Assembly: GCA_018857735.1 (NCBI GenBank)
Contig: JABMCL010002103.1
Location: forward strand, 1,354,001 to 1,418,000
Reading direction: 5' to 3'
Source of the DNA: Alviniconcha marisindica
Taxonomy: Eukaryota > Mollusca > Gastropoda > Provannidae
DNA: 64,000 nt
Made by a program: the position numbers and the translations under genes. The notes below the pieces were generated by a model that had not been told where the DNA came from, did no database searches, and saw only the letters and a program-made list of their open reading frames with translations. This document shows positions 38,787 to 51,557 of this stretch, piece by piece. How positions within the stretch are numbered: position 1 is the stretch's first letter; the number at the start of each line of letters is the position of its first letter.

Positions 38787-39756
38787 TTATTTTTTTTACT
38801 AGTGTGTTGACCTGAAGACAAGGTTTCTCTGTGATAAAAAAACAACAATTCACTGGTTTTTAAGCACCAACACGGACTAGATCTGCAGCCTCAACATCAA
38901 TGCAGCACTAATAAACAGGCAAGCTCAGTCTGGTTTTTCAGTGCCAACAATGACCAGATCTATGACTGCAAGGCTCACCAAGGGCACAAGACTGTGAAGC
39001 AACAGTATGAGAAGTCACACAATGACTGTGGCTGCTCCTAGCTAAAGACGAAAATATGCTGCATGAGATGCTCCGGGGAATCCACTCACCTCCTGACAAT
39101 GTTCTGGTTTGGAGAAGACAGGCATGGCTCGGATGAAGGCACCCTGCGGGGCCTGTGTCTCCGTCTTGAAGCGAACTGGACATGTGGTCGCCATGCGCAC
39201 GTACAGCTTTTTCAAACTGGCCGAGTGCTGTATGAAGAGCCAAGAGGAGTAAGTTTGTGTGGCCAATGGAATGGAATATATACATGGGTTTGTGTGGCCA
39301 ATGCAATATATACATGGGTTTGTGTGGCCAACAGAATATATACGCTGTATTTTAGAGCCAAGGGGAGCGAGTTGATGTGGCCAATGGAATACATACATGA
39401 GTTGGTGTGGCCAATGAAATATATACACAACTTGGTGTGGCCAATGGAATACATACATGACTTGGTGTGGCCAATGGAATACATACATGACCTGGTGTGG
39501 CCAATGGAATATGTACATGAGTTGGTGTGGCCAATGGAATACATACAGACACTGTGTTCAAGAAGGCTTAAAGGGACAGGTCTTGCCTGATATGGTCAAC
39601 ATGCTTACCGTCCATGTTGTTGATTTGGTCTCTTTCGAAGGTGGTGCAAAGGAAATCTCAAATTTGTAGTCTCCCGCGTAATCCGTACTGCACACACACA
39701 ACACGCAACATCAGTGCACCATGCACAAGAGACAGAGACAGAGAGATAGATGGGAG

Positions 39757-39824
<68 letters not shown>

Positions 39825-42800
39825 ATCAATACACTTCAGAGCATCTTATTTTTCATCCTGACACAATTTAACAACAGCTGTACAAGTTCTGAAGCCATGA
39901 TAAATTCAAACAAAGATGGATGCCTGCATTTGCTGGGGGCAGGGAGTGTTGGCCCTTTGATGCACTGATCCAGCGGTAAGTAAGCAAGCAACTTGGTGTT
40001 TTACGCCCACTCAACCATTACAGTTATATCAGGGTGGCCAGTGGTAAATTTCCAAGTGTCAAAAGACTGCACCTTACTGCAGAAGACTGCACACTGACCA
40101 ATTCAATCAGGTCACCTTCGAGTCTGAATCACACCAGTGAGACATGCACTATGCAACTTTTGTTCCTTTTCACTGTGTGCGTGGTTCGGCTTTCTAAACC
40201 ATGAAAACATTTTCATTCCAGCATATTTAAAAGGAACCAAATGTCTGAATTGTTAGTCCTTGTCCTGTGCTCAGGTGATCGGGAAAACAAAAGAAAAGGC
40301 AAAACAGAAAAGGGATGGGGGTACAGTTAAAACAACACCATGAAGCTGTCTACTTACAACTCTGGCACAGCAGATGATGTGTTGGTCAACGGAGCGCCAT
40401 TTGTGTCCTGCAGAAGGGAAAAGCAAGCCATGAGCAAAGGAGGCAGAGCAGGGGGTCTGGGTCACCAACACCACTCCCTTACTTCCATGCAACAGCCGAA
40501 AAAGTTTCCCTTCACTTTGAAATGTTCTGCTTAACCACACCCAAATAAGGCAACGTACAACTTAGTAATACTTATACAGAGGCTAGCATGTAAAGCTCAA
40601 ATTTCTGCACTTAAAAAACAATGCTGCAGAAAACCTAACGGGAAGTTTTGAAATCTGAAAATGTGTCACTGATGTCCAACTCAGTGACTGGCCAACTGGA
40701 GGAATTTTACACCCACGAAGACCCCACATACCAGGGCTTCGATAAGCCAGTATTTAAAGGGGTCCCTGGGATTGCCAGCTACACCTCTTAGAGGGTCCCA
40801 GGGCAATTTTACAGGACCAAGTCTAATATGAAGCAGCAGTTGTGCATAAGTACACTGCTTTGCATATGGTGCTCCTTACCCCTTCAACTCAGTTCTGGGT
40901 TCACTTCTGTCAGACAATGTCACTTTAGTTGTACACTTTCAGGTATGTTGGCTAATTACGGCAAGAACAAGTTTATTCACAGGTCTTTCCCATAGCTCTC
41001 TGTGTCAGTATTACTCTGGCGGCTGGCACACACATTTTATTAGCAGCCATTTTTCAGCATCAAAAGGGTTTTCAGGCAGCAGATGGAAAGCAAAACATGT
41101 GGCACTCTCAGACACACGACCATCACAAAATACTCGTCTAAAACAAGTCTGAGTACCATTCTCAATCTGTGGAACAGGTGAAAACCAGAGAATAAAGTGA
41201 GAAAGCTTTTACAGTTTCTCAATTACAGTTATGGAAAACATGGTAACACAAACAGCTAAGGCTGATCCTGTTTATCAAACGTGTGCATTATGTCTTACAA
41301 TTTTCTTGGAAAAAGTCAGGTGAATGGACCATTAGCATAAAAATGACAAAACAGAAAGAGTGAGAGGACTAGGCAGAAAAATAAGAGATAAGATAGGAAA
41401 GGAGAATCAAATGACAGCCCTGAGATTCCCAACAGGGCAAGGGACATCTGACTTTCCCTGGCCTCCCTTTGGGGGAACAGCCTGTGAGCTCTCTATCATT
41501 TCTTGCTGCAACTGAAGTGTAAGCTTAGTGATCATCCAACTAGTCTGATGTATAACTGTACATGGACTCACATCATGAAACGGACTGGTCACTGACGAGC
41601 ATATGATGTTGGACTGCGAGTCAGGACTCATGTCTGCTCCTGAAGAGGCATGAGGGGGGATGACTGGATTCAGCTGCAACAGGCACACAGACACATGTTC
41701 ATGTTGAAACTCTCACCAACAACTCTGCCCCAACTGACTGAGGCAAGACTCACAATCGGTGCATGTAGTACAAATAGTTCTTTTACAAACATAAAGATGA
41801 ATACATAAAAAGACAAACCCTACCATGTGGCAGACACAGGGAAGCTCTGAAAGTGGGTATTTGTATGCCTCCATGTTACACAGACAGGGTACATCCATGT
41901 GGCACAGACAGGGTGCATACTGGCATGGGTCCATGATCACAAGAACCCTATGAGAGATCGCTCTTCTTCTCCTCTGTGGGCAACCAACTTCCTTATACAC
42001 AGACTGTGCAAGTTCACACTGAAGTTCACAGCTTCACCTTCCATTAACTGTGTGGCAACTGACTCCCAAGACAGGCTGAGAAAAATATGGATCAGGGAAG
42101 CACCCCATCCTGATCCTTCACAGTTGATTTAAGGCATCACAATACCTGGGAAATCCTCTCATCCAACCAAATCAGTGTGACACTGACACAGTCCAATTTC
42201 TCCAAGCCCAGCAACTGAATCACAGTGCCTGAATGGCAAATCACACACTCTGCAAGGACAACTACAGCAATCAGTGTTCACAAGCCACTCCACAGACCAG
42301 GGCCAATCAATTGCCAATCAACTAATGCCCCTGCTAGATCAGAGAATGGTCAATTGCCAATCAACTCAGTCCTGCTACTAATGCTAGCACAAAGTCAACC
42401 TCTGCCCCTGGACCCAGCAGGGCCACCCTAATCCCACAACCCCACTCCCCAAACACCTTTGGTTTTTTCCTCTCTCCTGGCTGTGCAGTAAGTGAAGAGC
42501 ACCTGTTGATGTTCTCACAATACTGGTACTAGTGACCCAAGGAGAAGAACAAACAGATGGTTCACACAGCATGACAAAGGCACAGTGTGACCAAGACACA
42601 AAGACTGTCTGGTTCACATAGCGTGACCAAGACACAACAATGGTCTGGTTCACATGGCGTGACCAAGACACAACAATGGTCTGGTTCACATAGTGTGACC
42701 AAGACACAACAATGGTCTGGTTCACATAGCGTGACCAAGATGCAACAACTGTGGTTCACACAGCCTGACCAAGCTGGACACAAAGACTGCAAGTGGAAAG

Positions 42801-43114
42801 AGGCAGTGGGTGAGAGCTCAGGAGCTGTGTGAAGTGGAAGTGGTGGTCCCTAATTGGTTAATAGTCCTTAACGGTCTTTGTGAACATGCAGCAACCTTTA
42901 AAGAACAGGAGGCAGTGGGCAAGGTTGGAGGCCCAGGCAGCAGGACACCACACTGAGACCCCTCAGTCACAGTGACTTGAGTTTTTGCTGCTTAACCTCC
43001 ATGGAGGCCAGAAGGCCTATTAGGGAGGGTAGCCACAGTAACCAACACAAGGACGTTAATGTACAAAATGAGTTCTTAAGCTCTTCTCTGAAGGGGCCAA
43101 CACTGTCCAGCCAT

Positions 43115-43147
<33 letters not shown>

Positions 43148-46100
43148 TGCAGGGAAGGATGGGTGGTTCTGATCACTATAACAAGGACAAGTCCACTGTG
43201 TACTAGTGGTCTGACTGACCAATCAAATGATAAGGGTAAGTCCACTGTGTACCAGTCCTGCTGACTGACCAATAGATAGGGCAAGTCCACTGCATACCAG
43301 TCCCCTGACTGACCAAATGATAAGGGTACCTCCACTGTTTACTAGTCCTGTGACTGATCAAATAATAAGGGCAAGTCCACTGCATACCAGTCCCCTGACT
43401 GACCAAATAATAAGGGTATCTCCACTGTTTACTAGTCCTGTGACTGACCAAATAATAAGGGTACCTCCACTGTTTACTAGTCCTGTGACTGACCAAATAA
43501 TAAGGGTATCTCCACTGTTTACTAGTCCTGTGACTGACCAAATAATAAGGGTATCTCCACTGTTTACTAGTCCTGTGACTGACCAAATAATAAGGGTATC
43601 TCCACTGTTTACTAGTCCTGTGACTGACCAAATAATAAGGGTATCTCCACTGTTTACTAGTCCTGTGACTGATCAAATAATAAGGGTATCTCCACTGTTT
43701 ACTAGTCCTGTGACTGATCAAATGTATCAGCACATTACTTCACACTCTGGATGCAGGACACAAATATAACAATGCCAATGGAACCTACAGACCAAAGGAC
43801 AACAATGGACTACAAAATACTCTACAGACCACAGGATAACAATGGAGCACAGGTTGAACTATGGAGCACAAGATAAGAATGGAACACAGGATAACAACAC
43901 TTGATAAACTATGGGGCACCCTTTCTGTCCACACCTGCAAGAACATCAACAATTTTTTTTGCAAACCTTTCCTTTAAGCTCTCACATTCACCTGCCCTAG
44001 GTCTTCCCTAGGGGAATTTACACTGTGTGTGTGTGTGTGTGTTGGGGGGTGGGAGGGGGGGGGGGGCAGTAGCCAGTTACACCACAGCAGAACCATGTGG
44101 ACAACAGGATAAAATCAGGAAGCTATTGTCTGACCTAAGCCCTGTCAATGACCCAGATGACTGGGTGGTAACCAAAGCAACAGCCACAAAGCCCTACTCA
44201 TCCCCATGTCAGAGCCAGAGGTTTGTCTGTTGGGCACCCACACCTGTTTACTGGTCACCAACACCAGGGCGCTGCAGTGTCAGATGCTGGTAAAGTCACT
44301 GTGTTGGCTGCTGCTGTGTTAGGGTTAGTCACGAATCCTGCTGTGATGCAAATAAGTAAGCAAATAGCCAACCTTCTATTTACTGTCATTAATTTACCCC
44401 TTGCTTTCTTCCTCTCCTGTTTGTTTTCTTGGCACTCTCTGGCACCAGCAGTACCACTCTGCAGTTCTGATGCTACAGACCTTAGTCTGCTAGTACTTAA
44501 AATTAAGACTATTTGTGTTCCACATATTTCAGTGTGACATAGTCTACCAAACTGCGTAATTTCTGTGATGAATGAAAGCACAGCTAATGAACTAAGCCCC
44601 CCCCCCCCCCCCCCCCAAAGAAATCTGCATACTGTTAGAGGTGTAAATTTAAAAATAAAAATAAAGTTCTCAAACTGTACCTGCACTAAACTATATAATG
44701 AATTTATGATCAGTCACGTTACATATAATGGCGCCACAGAAATCATAGTGATTCACTGGGTCTATTTCTACTGGCCAGTTACCTCAAGTATTTAAAAACA
44801 ACAACAACAACATTATACCTAAAGAAACTCATCTGGTTTAGACAAAATTAATACTGAAGTTTTGGCAGTTTGTTCAACTTTGACACAGTTAGCGATACCA
44901 CCATATACTATGCCATGAAAAGAGTTGTGTCCGACTGTACACAGTTGGTGACACCACCACATGTTATGCCATGAAAAGGGTTGTGTCCGACTGTACACAG
45001 TTGGTGACACCACCGCATACTATGCCATTAAGAGGGTTGTGTCCAACTGTACAGTCGGTGACACCACCACATACTATGCCATGAAAAGGGTTGTGTCCAA
45101 CTGTACATTCTCCCTCCAAGATTGGCCATCATTCAGTGGCACTCAGCAAGCCATTTTCCCACAACATCCACCTCCAATGCCTCACACTCCATCAGCTTGT
45201 CTCCCACTCAGGCAAACAGCCTTTAAGTTTAATCACTCCCTTTGTTTCTGGACCCTTCTACACATTTCACACACTCTGGTCCCCAGGCTGATCAACATTA
45301 TCATTGATTTTGCAGTCCCAGAAATAATGGCGGGAAAGCTGACGGCCATTATGGCGGTGGAGCCTGGCTGTACACAGTGTGACCTGAGCAGGAAGGAAAC
45401 CATGAATTGTTCATGGGCAGAACTGGTGGGTGCAAATGGAACTGCCGCCCAAACAAACTGAAGCACTGAATTTTGTATGGCATAGATCAGCTGTCCTGAA
45501 TTATTCACCTCTTGTGAGAACATGTTTAACTTTAGGATCTGCTTTTTTCAGAGGTTTTCATGTAAAAGCATTAACTATTTACTGAAAACATGGAAAATGA
45601 AAACAGGTAAGCAAATTCTCAAAGGTACATTGAACCACCAAACTCTGCTACAGTATTTAGAGGGCTGAAAACTTATAGCACATACACTGCGTCACAAAGT
45701 TTTTAATTTTTAGGTCAAACTGCAAACCATACATGTGCTGAAGTCAAAGTATCTGACGCCTGTTGATCAATTTTTAAACTGGCAAGTATTGTACCATGCA
45801 CAGCACTGTAAACAATACTGTATGCAAACAATGAACCAAGGCTCCTTTCGATTAATAATACATACAATGTAAAAAAATAAAAAAATAAAAATGGGTGACA
45901 GTACCCTAATTAGTACATACAATTGTTTCTTTATGCTCAAATTAAATCAAGTCCTTTCAGCCATAACTAAAATTTTCTCCTTTCCTTTTCTGTCCTTCTG
46001 GGGTTGGGGGTGGGGTGTCTACTTCAACACGTTTGAATGACACAACAATCATTTTGGTAAACAAAAACTGTAAGACAAGAGTTTGTGCACCCTATCAGTG

Positions 46101-49100
46101 AACACTATGTTTAACAGTAGCAGTTTGTGGAGGACAGTGGTAGTGAGAAGTTGTAACTGTCCCCAGGCAGACAGCACTGGCCCCAGCGCCAGCAAGGTGG
46201 GCTGCCCTGCCGGCACAAGCCTTGCCGCCACAGCCAACAGGCTGGCAGAAAAATAACATGCCCGGACAAAAATTCACCAAACTTCTCCCCTACTTACACG
46301 GTAGGTGGTGAACGAAGTCCTCTCCAATTTGATCATTGTGGACGGAAGTGGAAAGGGCAAAATCACAGGCAAAAATGGAGAAAAACTCTTTCTGTTCTGG
46401 CACTGGTCACCACAGCATATCCAACATGGCCAGAAAATAAACTACAAGAAAATCTTCTCTGGTTCAATCGCTCAAATCGATCTGATCGGCAAAGAGCGGG
46501 CAGGTCTGGTCATGTCGCACAAACCACAAACCATGCTCAGCTCAAACAAGCCAGGGCATGCGCGGGAAATTGGAGAATGGGTGACCAACTTTGCATCTAC
46601 TACATAGGTAAGCAGCGCCTGCATTATGCTAATGAGACCTGGCTGGCACAAGTACCGTTACACTACAGGTTGGGTCACCGCCACTCAGTCACACACCTTG
46701 TCTCTCTCCCTCTCTGGCAGGCACCCCCGCGCGCGCGCACACACACACAGTCCAGCCCTCTGGGGCGTGCCAGCGTGCAGGACACAAGCCGGCGGTTGGA
46801 GTATTGATGAAACATCAAGGTGGAACAGCTAACGCTATTCAATAGCTTGGCTTGGCTATGGAGTGGCTGTCGTGTCGCCATAGCGACAACCCACCGACCC
46901 ACGCTACAGGGGCCGGCCGGTGACGGGCTATTTTTGGCCCCTCGTCATAAGCTCGCTAGCCAGAACAGGCATGGGTCGATCAGAGTTCAGGAGCTGTGTG
47001 AGAGTCGAGGTGGCCGTCCTGGGCTGTCCGTCCTAACGAGCCTTCTGGTTTCCGTGGACGTAAAGCTATATTGAACCATGCTTCGGCATTGGTCTCAGCT
47101 TGTCCCTAATATGTCAACTGACATCTGAGGACATTAAGCAACACTACCTACCTACCTACCTACAGGCATGGAGGGGGTGAGGGTCGGTGGGTTCCCCTAA
47201 GTTCCATGGGTATGTGGGTTTTGTTAGCTAGCCGCTGGAGACAAGTCGCAACGGGTCAGCCTGGAGAAGAAATGAATGCCCAGAAACTAGGTCACGCCAA
47301 CCGCCGTAAAGCGACGGGGGGGGGGGGGGGGAAGCAGGCTTACTTTGCTGGTGGCCACACAAAAGTGACCGGGATAATGGGGAGCGGTGGGGGACAGGCC
47401 TACTTTGTTTGTTTGCTGGTGGCCACAGAAACGGTGTACGTTGACTACCCTTTGAGAGTGCTGCCATCGTCACTCCATTTTTCGCGCCTTACAAGGGGCC
47501 CCGATTCCCACACAGATCAAGGAGAGCGCTTCCTCACCGCTCAACGCGGTAACCTTCAGGCACATTTTTCACACCCCCGCAGTGACGTCACTACCACTTG
47601 CACACTTAGGTCCGCAGGGTTTTTTTCTCTCCCGTGAACTTGTTGAAAACAAATACTGACCACCAGATCTTTTCCCATGTAGAGAGCTCAATCTCTGCTG
47701 TGATATAAAATACCTTCCCCGTGGCCACCACTTTGATTGCCATGCTGCTGAGCATTGTCAGTGTACAGCTGTGTGTGTGTGTGTGTGTGTGTGTGCGTGC
47801 GTGTGTAGCAACTCGTTGGTCAGTAGAATATACTGACCAACGAGTTGCTACGTTGGTCAGTAGAATATACTGACCAACGAGTTGCAACCGTACGCGCCTA
47901 ATGCCACTGTACCTCTGGATAGGTTCGGTGCATCATAAATGTTTATTGTTAATTATTATTATACTCACTGTTACCATGCAACACAGTTGTCAAGAGAGGG
48001 GCTGCCGGGGGCCCAGCGGGACAGGACCAGGGGGAAATGAAGAGGGACCCAGGGGGGAAGGGAAACCGAGAGGGGCCCAGGGGAAAATGCCCAGTGGGAC
48101 ATGACCAGGGGGAAATGAAGAGGGACCCAGGGGGAAGGGAAACCGAGAGGGGCCCAGGGGAAAATGCCCTTAGGGGACATGACCAGGGGAAAATGAAGAG
48201 GGACCCTGGGGGAAAGGGAGAGGGTACACTTGTGGTGGGACCAAACATAACAAGTCTGATAATGACTACACAACCCAGCAGGGATCGCCCAGTCACATCC
48301 AACACCGAACACTCATTTGCGATGACACCCAACACTGAACACTTATACCCAACACTGGACACTCATTTGCAATCACACCCAACACTAAACACTTGCTAGC
48401 AATCACACCCAACACTGTACACTGGCTTACAATTACAAAGTTAAGACTGGCTTGCATAGTTACAAACATACACAATGGTGAACACTGGCTTACACAGTTA
48501 TAAGCAAGCATGCACAACAGTCAACACTGACTAGTGACTGACAAACACAGTGGTCGATACTTACTTGAATAGTTACGAACACACCATTCACACACAATGA
48601 CAATGCCCTTGTGTAAATACTCTTGCACCACTGGGGTTTAAAAGTGTTCATGCAAACCAGGTCAGATACTCAAGATAACCCCAGCTGACACTAGTTACAG
48701 AAGCAGACTGATATTTGGATACTCACTCACTGACAAGTGCATGCAGAGCTGTACAGACAATGATAAACTTTATAAGTTGATGCAAGCAAAGAATTTGTCA
48801 CATACACTGATACAGTGAACAAGGCTAATCCATAGCAAAGAATTTGTCTCATACAGTAAACTTGGGTGCCAGACACATACCCAGCTACAACACTAGTATC
48901 AGTAACACTGCAATAACAGTTTTTAATAACAAGTAATAATAACAATTTTCCATCCACTGACTGCAAGTGTAAATGCACCAAACTCCCAGGAGCAGACAAC
49001 CTAATCCACTAACCTGTGAGCTAACACTGACATGGGAACAGCCAGCACTGTGGCAGAAGTAATATAGCAAGTCCAGTAACTTCCCCCAGCATAGCAGTCA

Positions 49101-51503
49101 CAGTTTTTCAACATGTTGACTATTTATGCAAATACCAAACAAGTTCATCAATCATTTTAACTTGGTTACAACACACAATTTGTCTTGTTCAGTGTCAGAC
49201 TTCAGCAGTATCATGTCAACAATTGCAACAGAACAAAAGCGAAACAAATGAAAGGGGGGGAGGGGGGGGGGGGGTAACAGCAGCAACAAAACACAGCACA
49301 GAGAGAGACGAACAGCAGCAACAAAACACAGCACACACAAAAATCCACCATTTGACAAACAAATGTTAACCAAAGGCAGAAAGAAGTTCAAGTAAAACAC
49401 CACAACAATACTGATGCAAACAGAACTACAACGGATGGGCAGACTTCAAGTTTACTTAATACCAATATACACAATAACACTTCAAATGGAAATTGATTGA
49501 TGAACCATAACCAGACATGTCACACCACTGGTGGCACAAATTCAGTCCTGCATGCCAGCAGTTTAGAGGGGAGATGGAACCAGTGAGACACAGTATGGAG
49601 TGCATGCCAGTAGTTATGTGTATGGGGGTGGGCTAGAATCATAGAGACAGTGTGGAGTGCATGCCAGTAGTTGTGTTGTGGTGGGGAGAGCAGTGTGGAG
49701 GTGGGAGTGGGGGGGGGGGGGCTAGAACGTGCAGGTGGGACGCTATGTTGTTGTGGGGGGGGGGGGGGGGCTAGAATCAGTGACAGTTGGAGCATGCATA
49801 GTAGTGTGTGGGGGTGGGGGGGGGGGCTAGAATGGCAAGTAGGAGACAGAGTGTGGGAGTGCATGCCATTAGTTTGTGTGTGTGTGTGTGTTGTGGGGAG
49901 GGGGGGGGGGGGGGGCATAGATAGAGACAGGGTTGGGTGCATGCTATTGTGTGTGTGTGGGGGGTGAGGGGGCGGGGGGGGGGGGGGGGGGGCTAGAATC
50001 AGTGAGACAGAGTGCATGCTAGTAGTTGGGGGTGGGGGTGGGGGTGGGGGGACTAGAATCAGTGAGATATGGAGTGCATGTCAGTCGGTGGGGGTGGCAG
50101 GGAAGCACTAGAATCAGTGAGACACATTGTGGAGTGCATGCCAGTAGGTCAAGAGGAGTTAGTCATACAAAGGTCAGGGTTGTGGTACAAAACTGTACAC
50201 TTGCTGATACTATGTACAGTCAATTTGTGCTATTTGATGACCCCCCCATTTAAAAAATAAATAAATAAATTGGGGGTGGGGGGATGCCCTTTGATAGTAC
50301 AGGGGGACTCATTTTCATTGATATTAGGACATGTAGGATTATAGGATTATATTAGGACATGTAGCCATATCCTTTGCAGACCCCTTGAGGTTTCATGTTG
50401 TGAAATCATGTACAGCTTTTACCTTTCACCTAGTTATTTTTAGTTCTATTTCTTCCCAAACAGTCTTCACTGCCACTGGATGAAGTAGTGTATTGCTATT
50501 AGTAAACCTGCTTGGGCTGTTTCATTCAGAAACTCTAGCTGCATACAAAATGTGCTCTCAAACAAGGGCAGTGTCAGGGTGTGAAGTTCTGTACAGTTTT
50601 GAATTCCATGACTTTTTTAATTTTGTTTGTTTGTTTGCCATGGATACATGGGGACTGTTTTAAGGTGACCATTGCAGTGTTACTCTTTTCCATTTGAACT
50701 TACTGAAGGTTGGGCATCAAACCTGGAAAAGACTCAAGTCTTGTCTGGTGTGAAGATACATTCTATTATCTGGCATGAAGTTATGCTCATTAACATTTTT
50801 GCATTGACTTATTAAAAAGAAGATTAAATGCGCCTTTCAACTGACATATTTGGCAGCAGTGTGTGCTGGCATTCCAGATTATGTGATGGAGAAGCTTTTC
50901 TGTAGTGTATTGGGCTACATAAATGTTTAAGACCTACATCTGGCTTTGTGATGGTGTGAAGTTATGCACACAATTGCCAAGAAAGTGTTTTTGTGTTACT
51001 CAATGTTTATCAACACATAGTGACTGTAAATTCTAAGTCTATGGAAGTATTCAATTCTACAACTAACAATATCAAGACTAACTTGGTCTAAAGTAGTTAT
51101 TTTTGCAAACAATTTGTATCCTAATAATTTACTGCACTGATTCCTACGTCACTGTCTTGACAACTTTTTTCTATTAACAAAGTCAAAGTTTACAGTTTGA
51201 CTGACAGTTTTCTGTACATCAGCTTGTTCTTGAACCAGAGGTGAATTTCAAAAGATTTCTTTTGGGGAAATATCTCAAGTCTGTTTCAACCAAGAACACT
51301 GATTTTACTTATGGTTACCAACATATACTTGTTTGTGATGCACAACACTTTTTGTATGTTTGTGTTCATTTGTTTGTTAGTTGTGAAAACAATAAAGTTC
51401 ATGCAGTTGTAATAGAACTTTATGTACACATTACTTTTGTCACTGGATTATAAGTTAAATATTGAAACAACAAAAAACAAGTTTTGCAATGTAAGTTTAG
51501 ATA

Positions 51504-51557
<54 letters not shown>

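Noticed and set aside
45326..45461. Plus-strand frame [14 protein letters not shown]... as a gene
   Set aside because: No splice or promoter context and no family recognised; short frame by chance.
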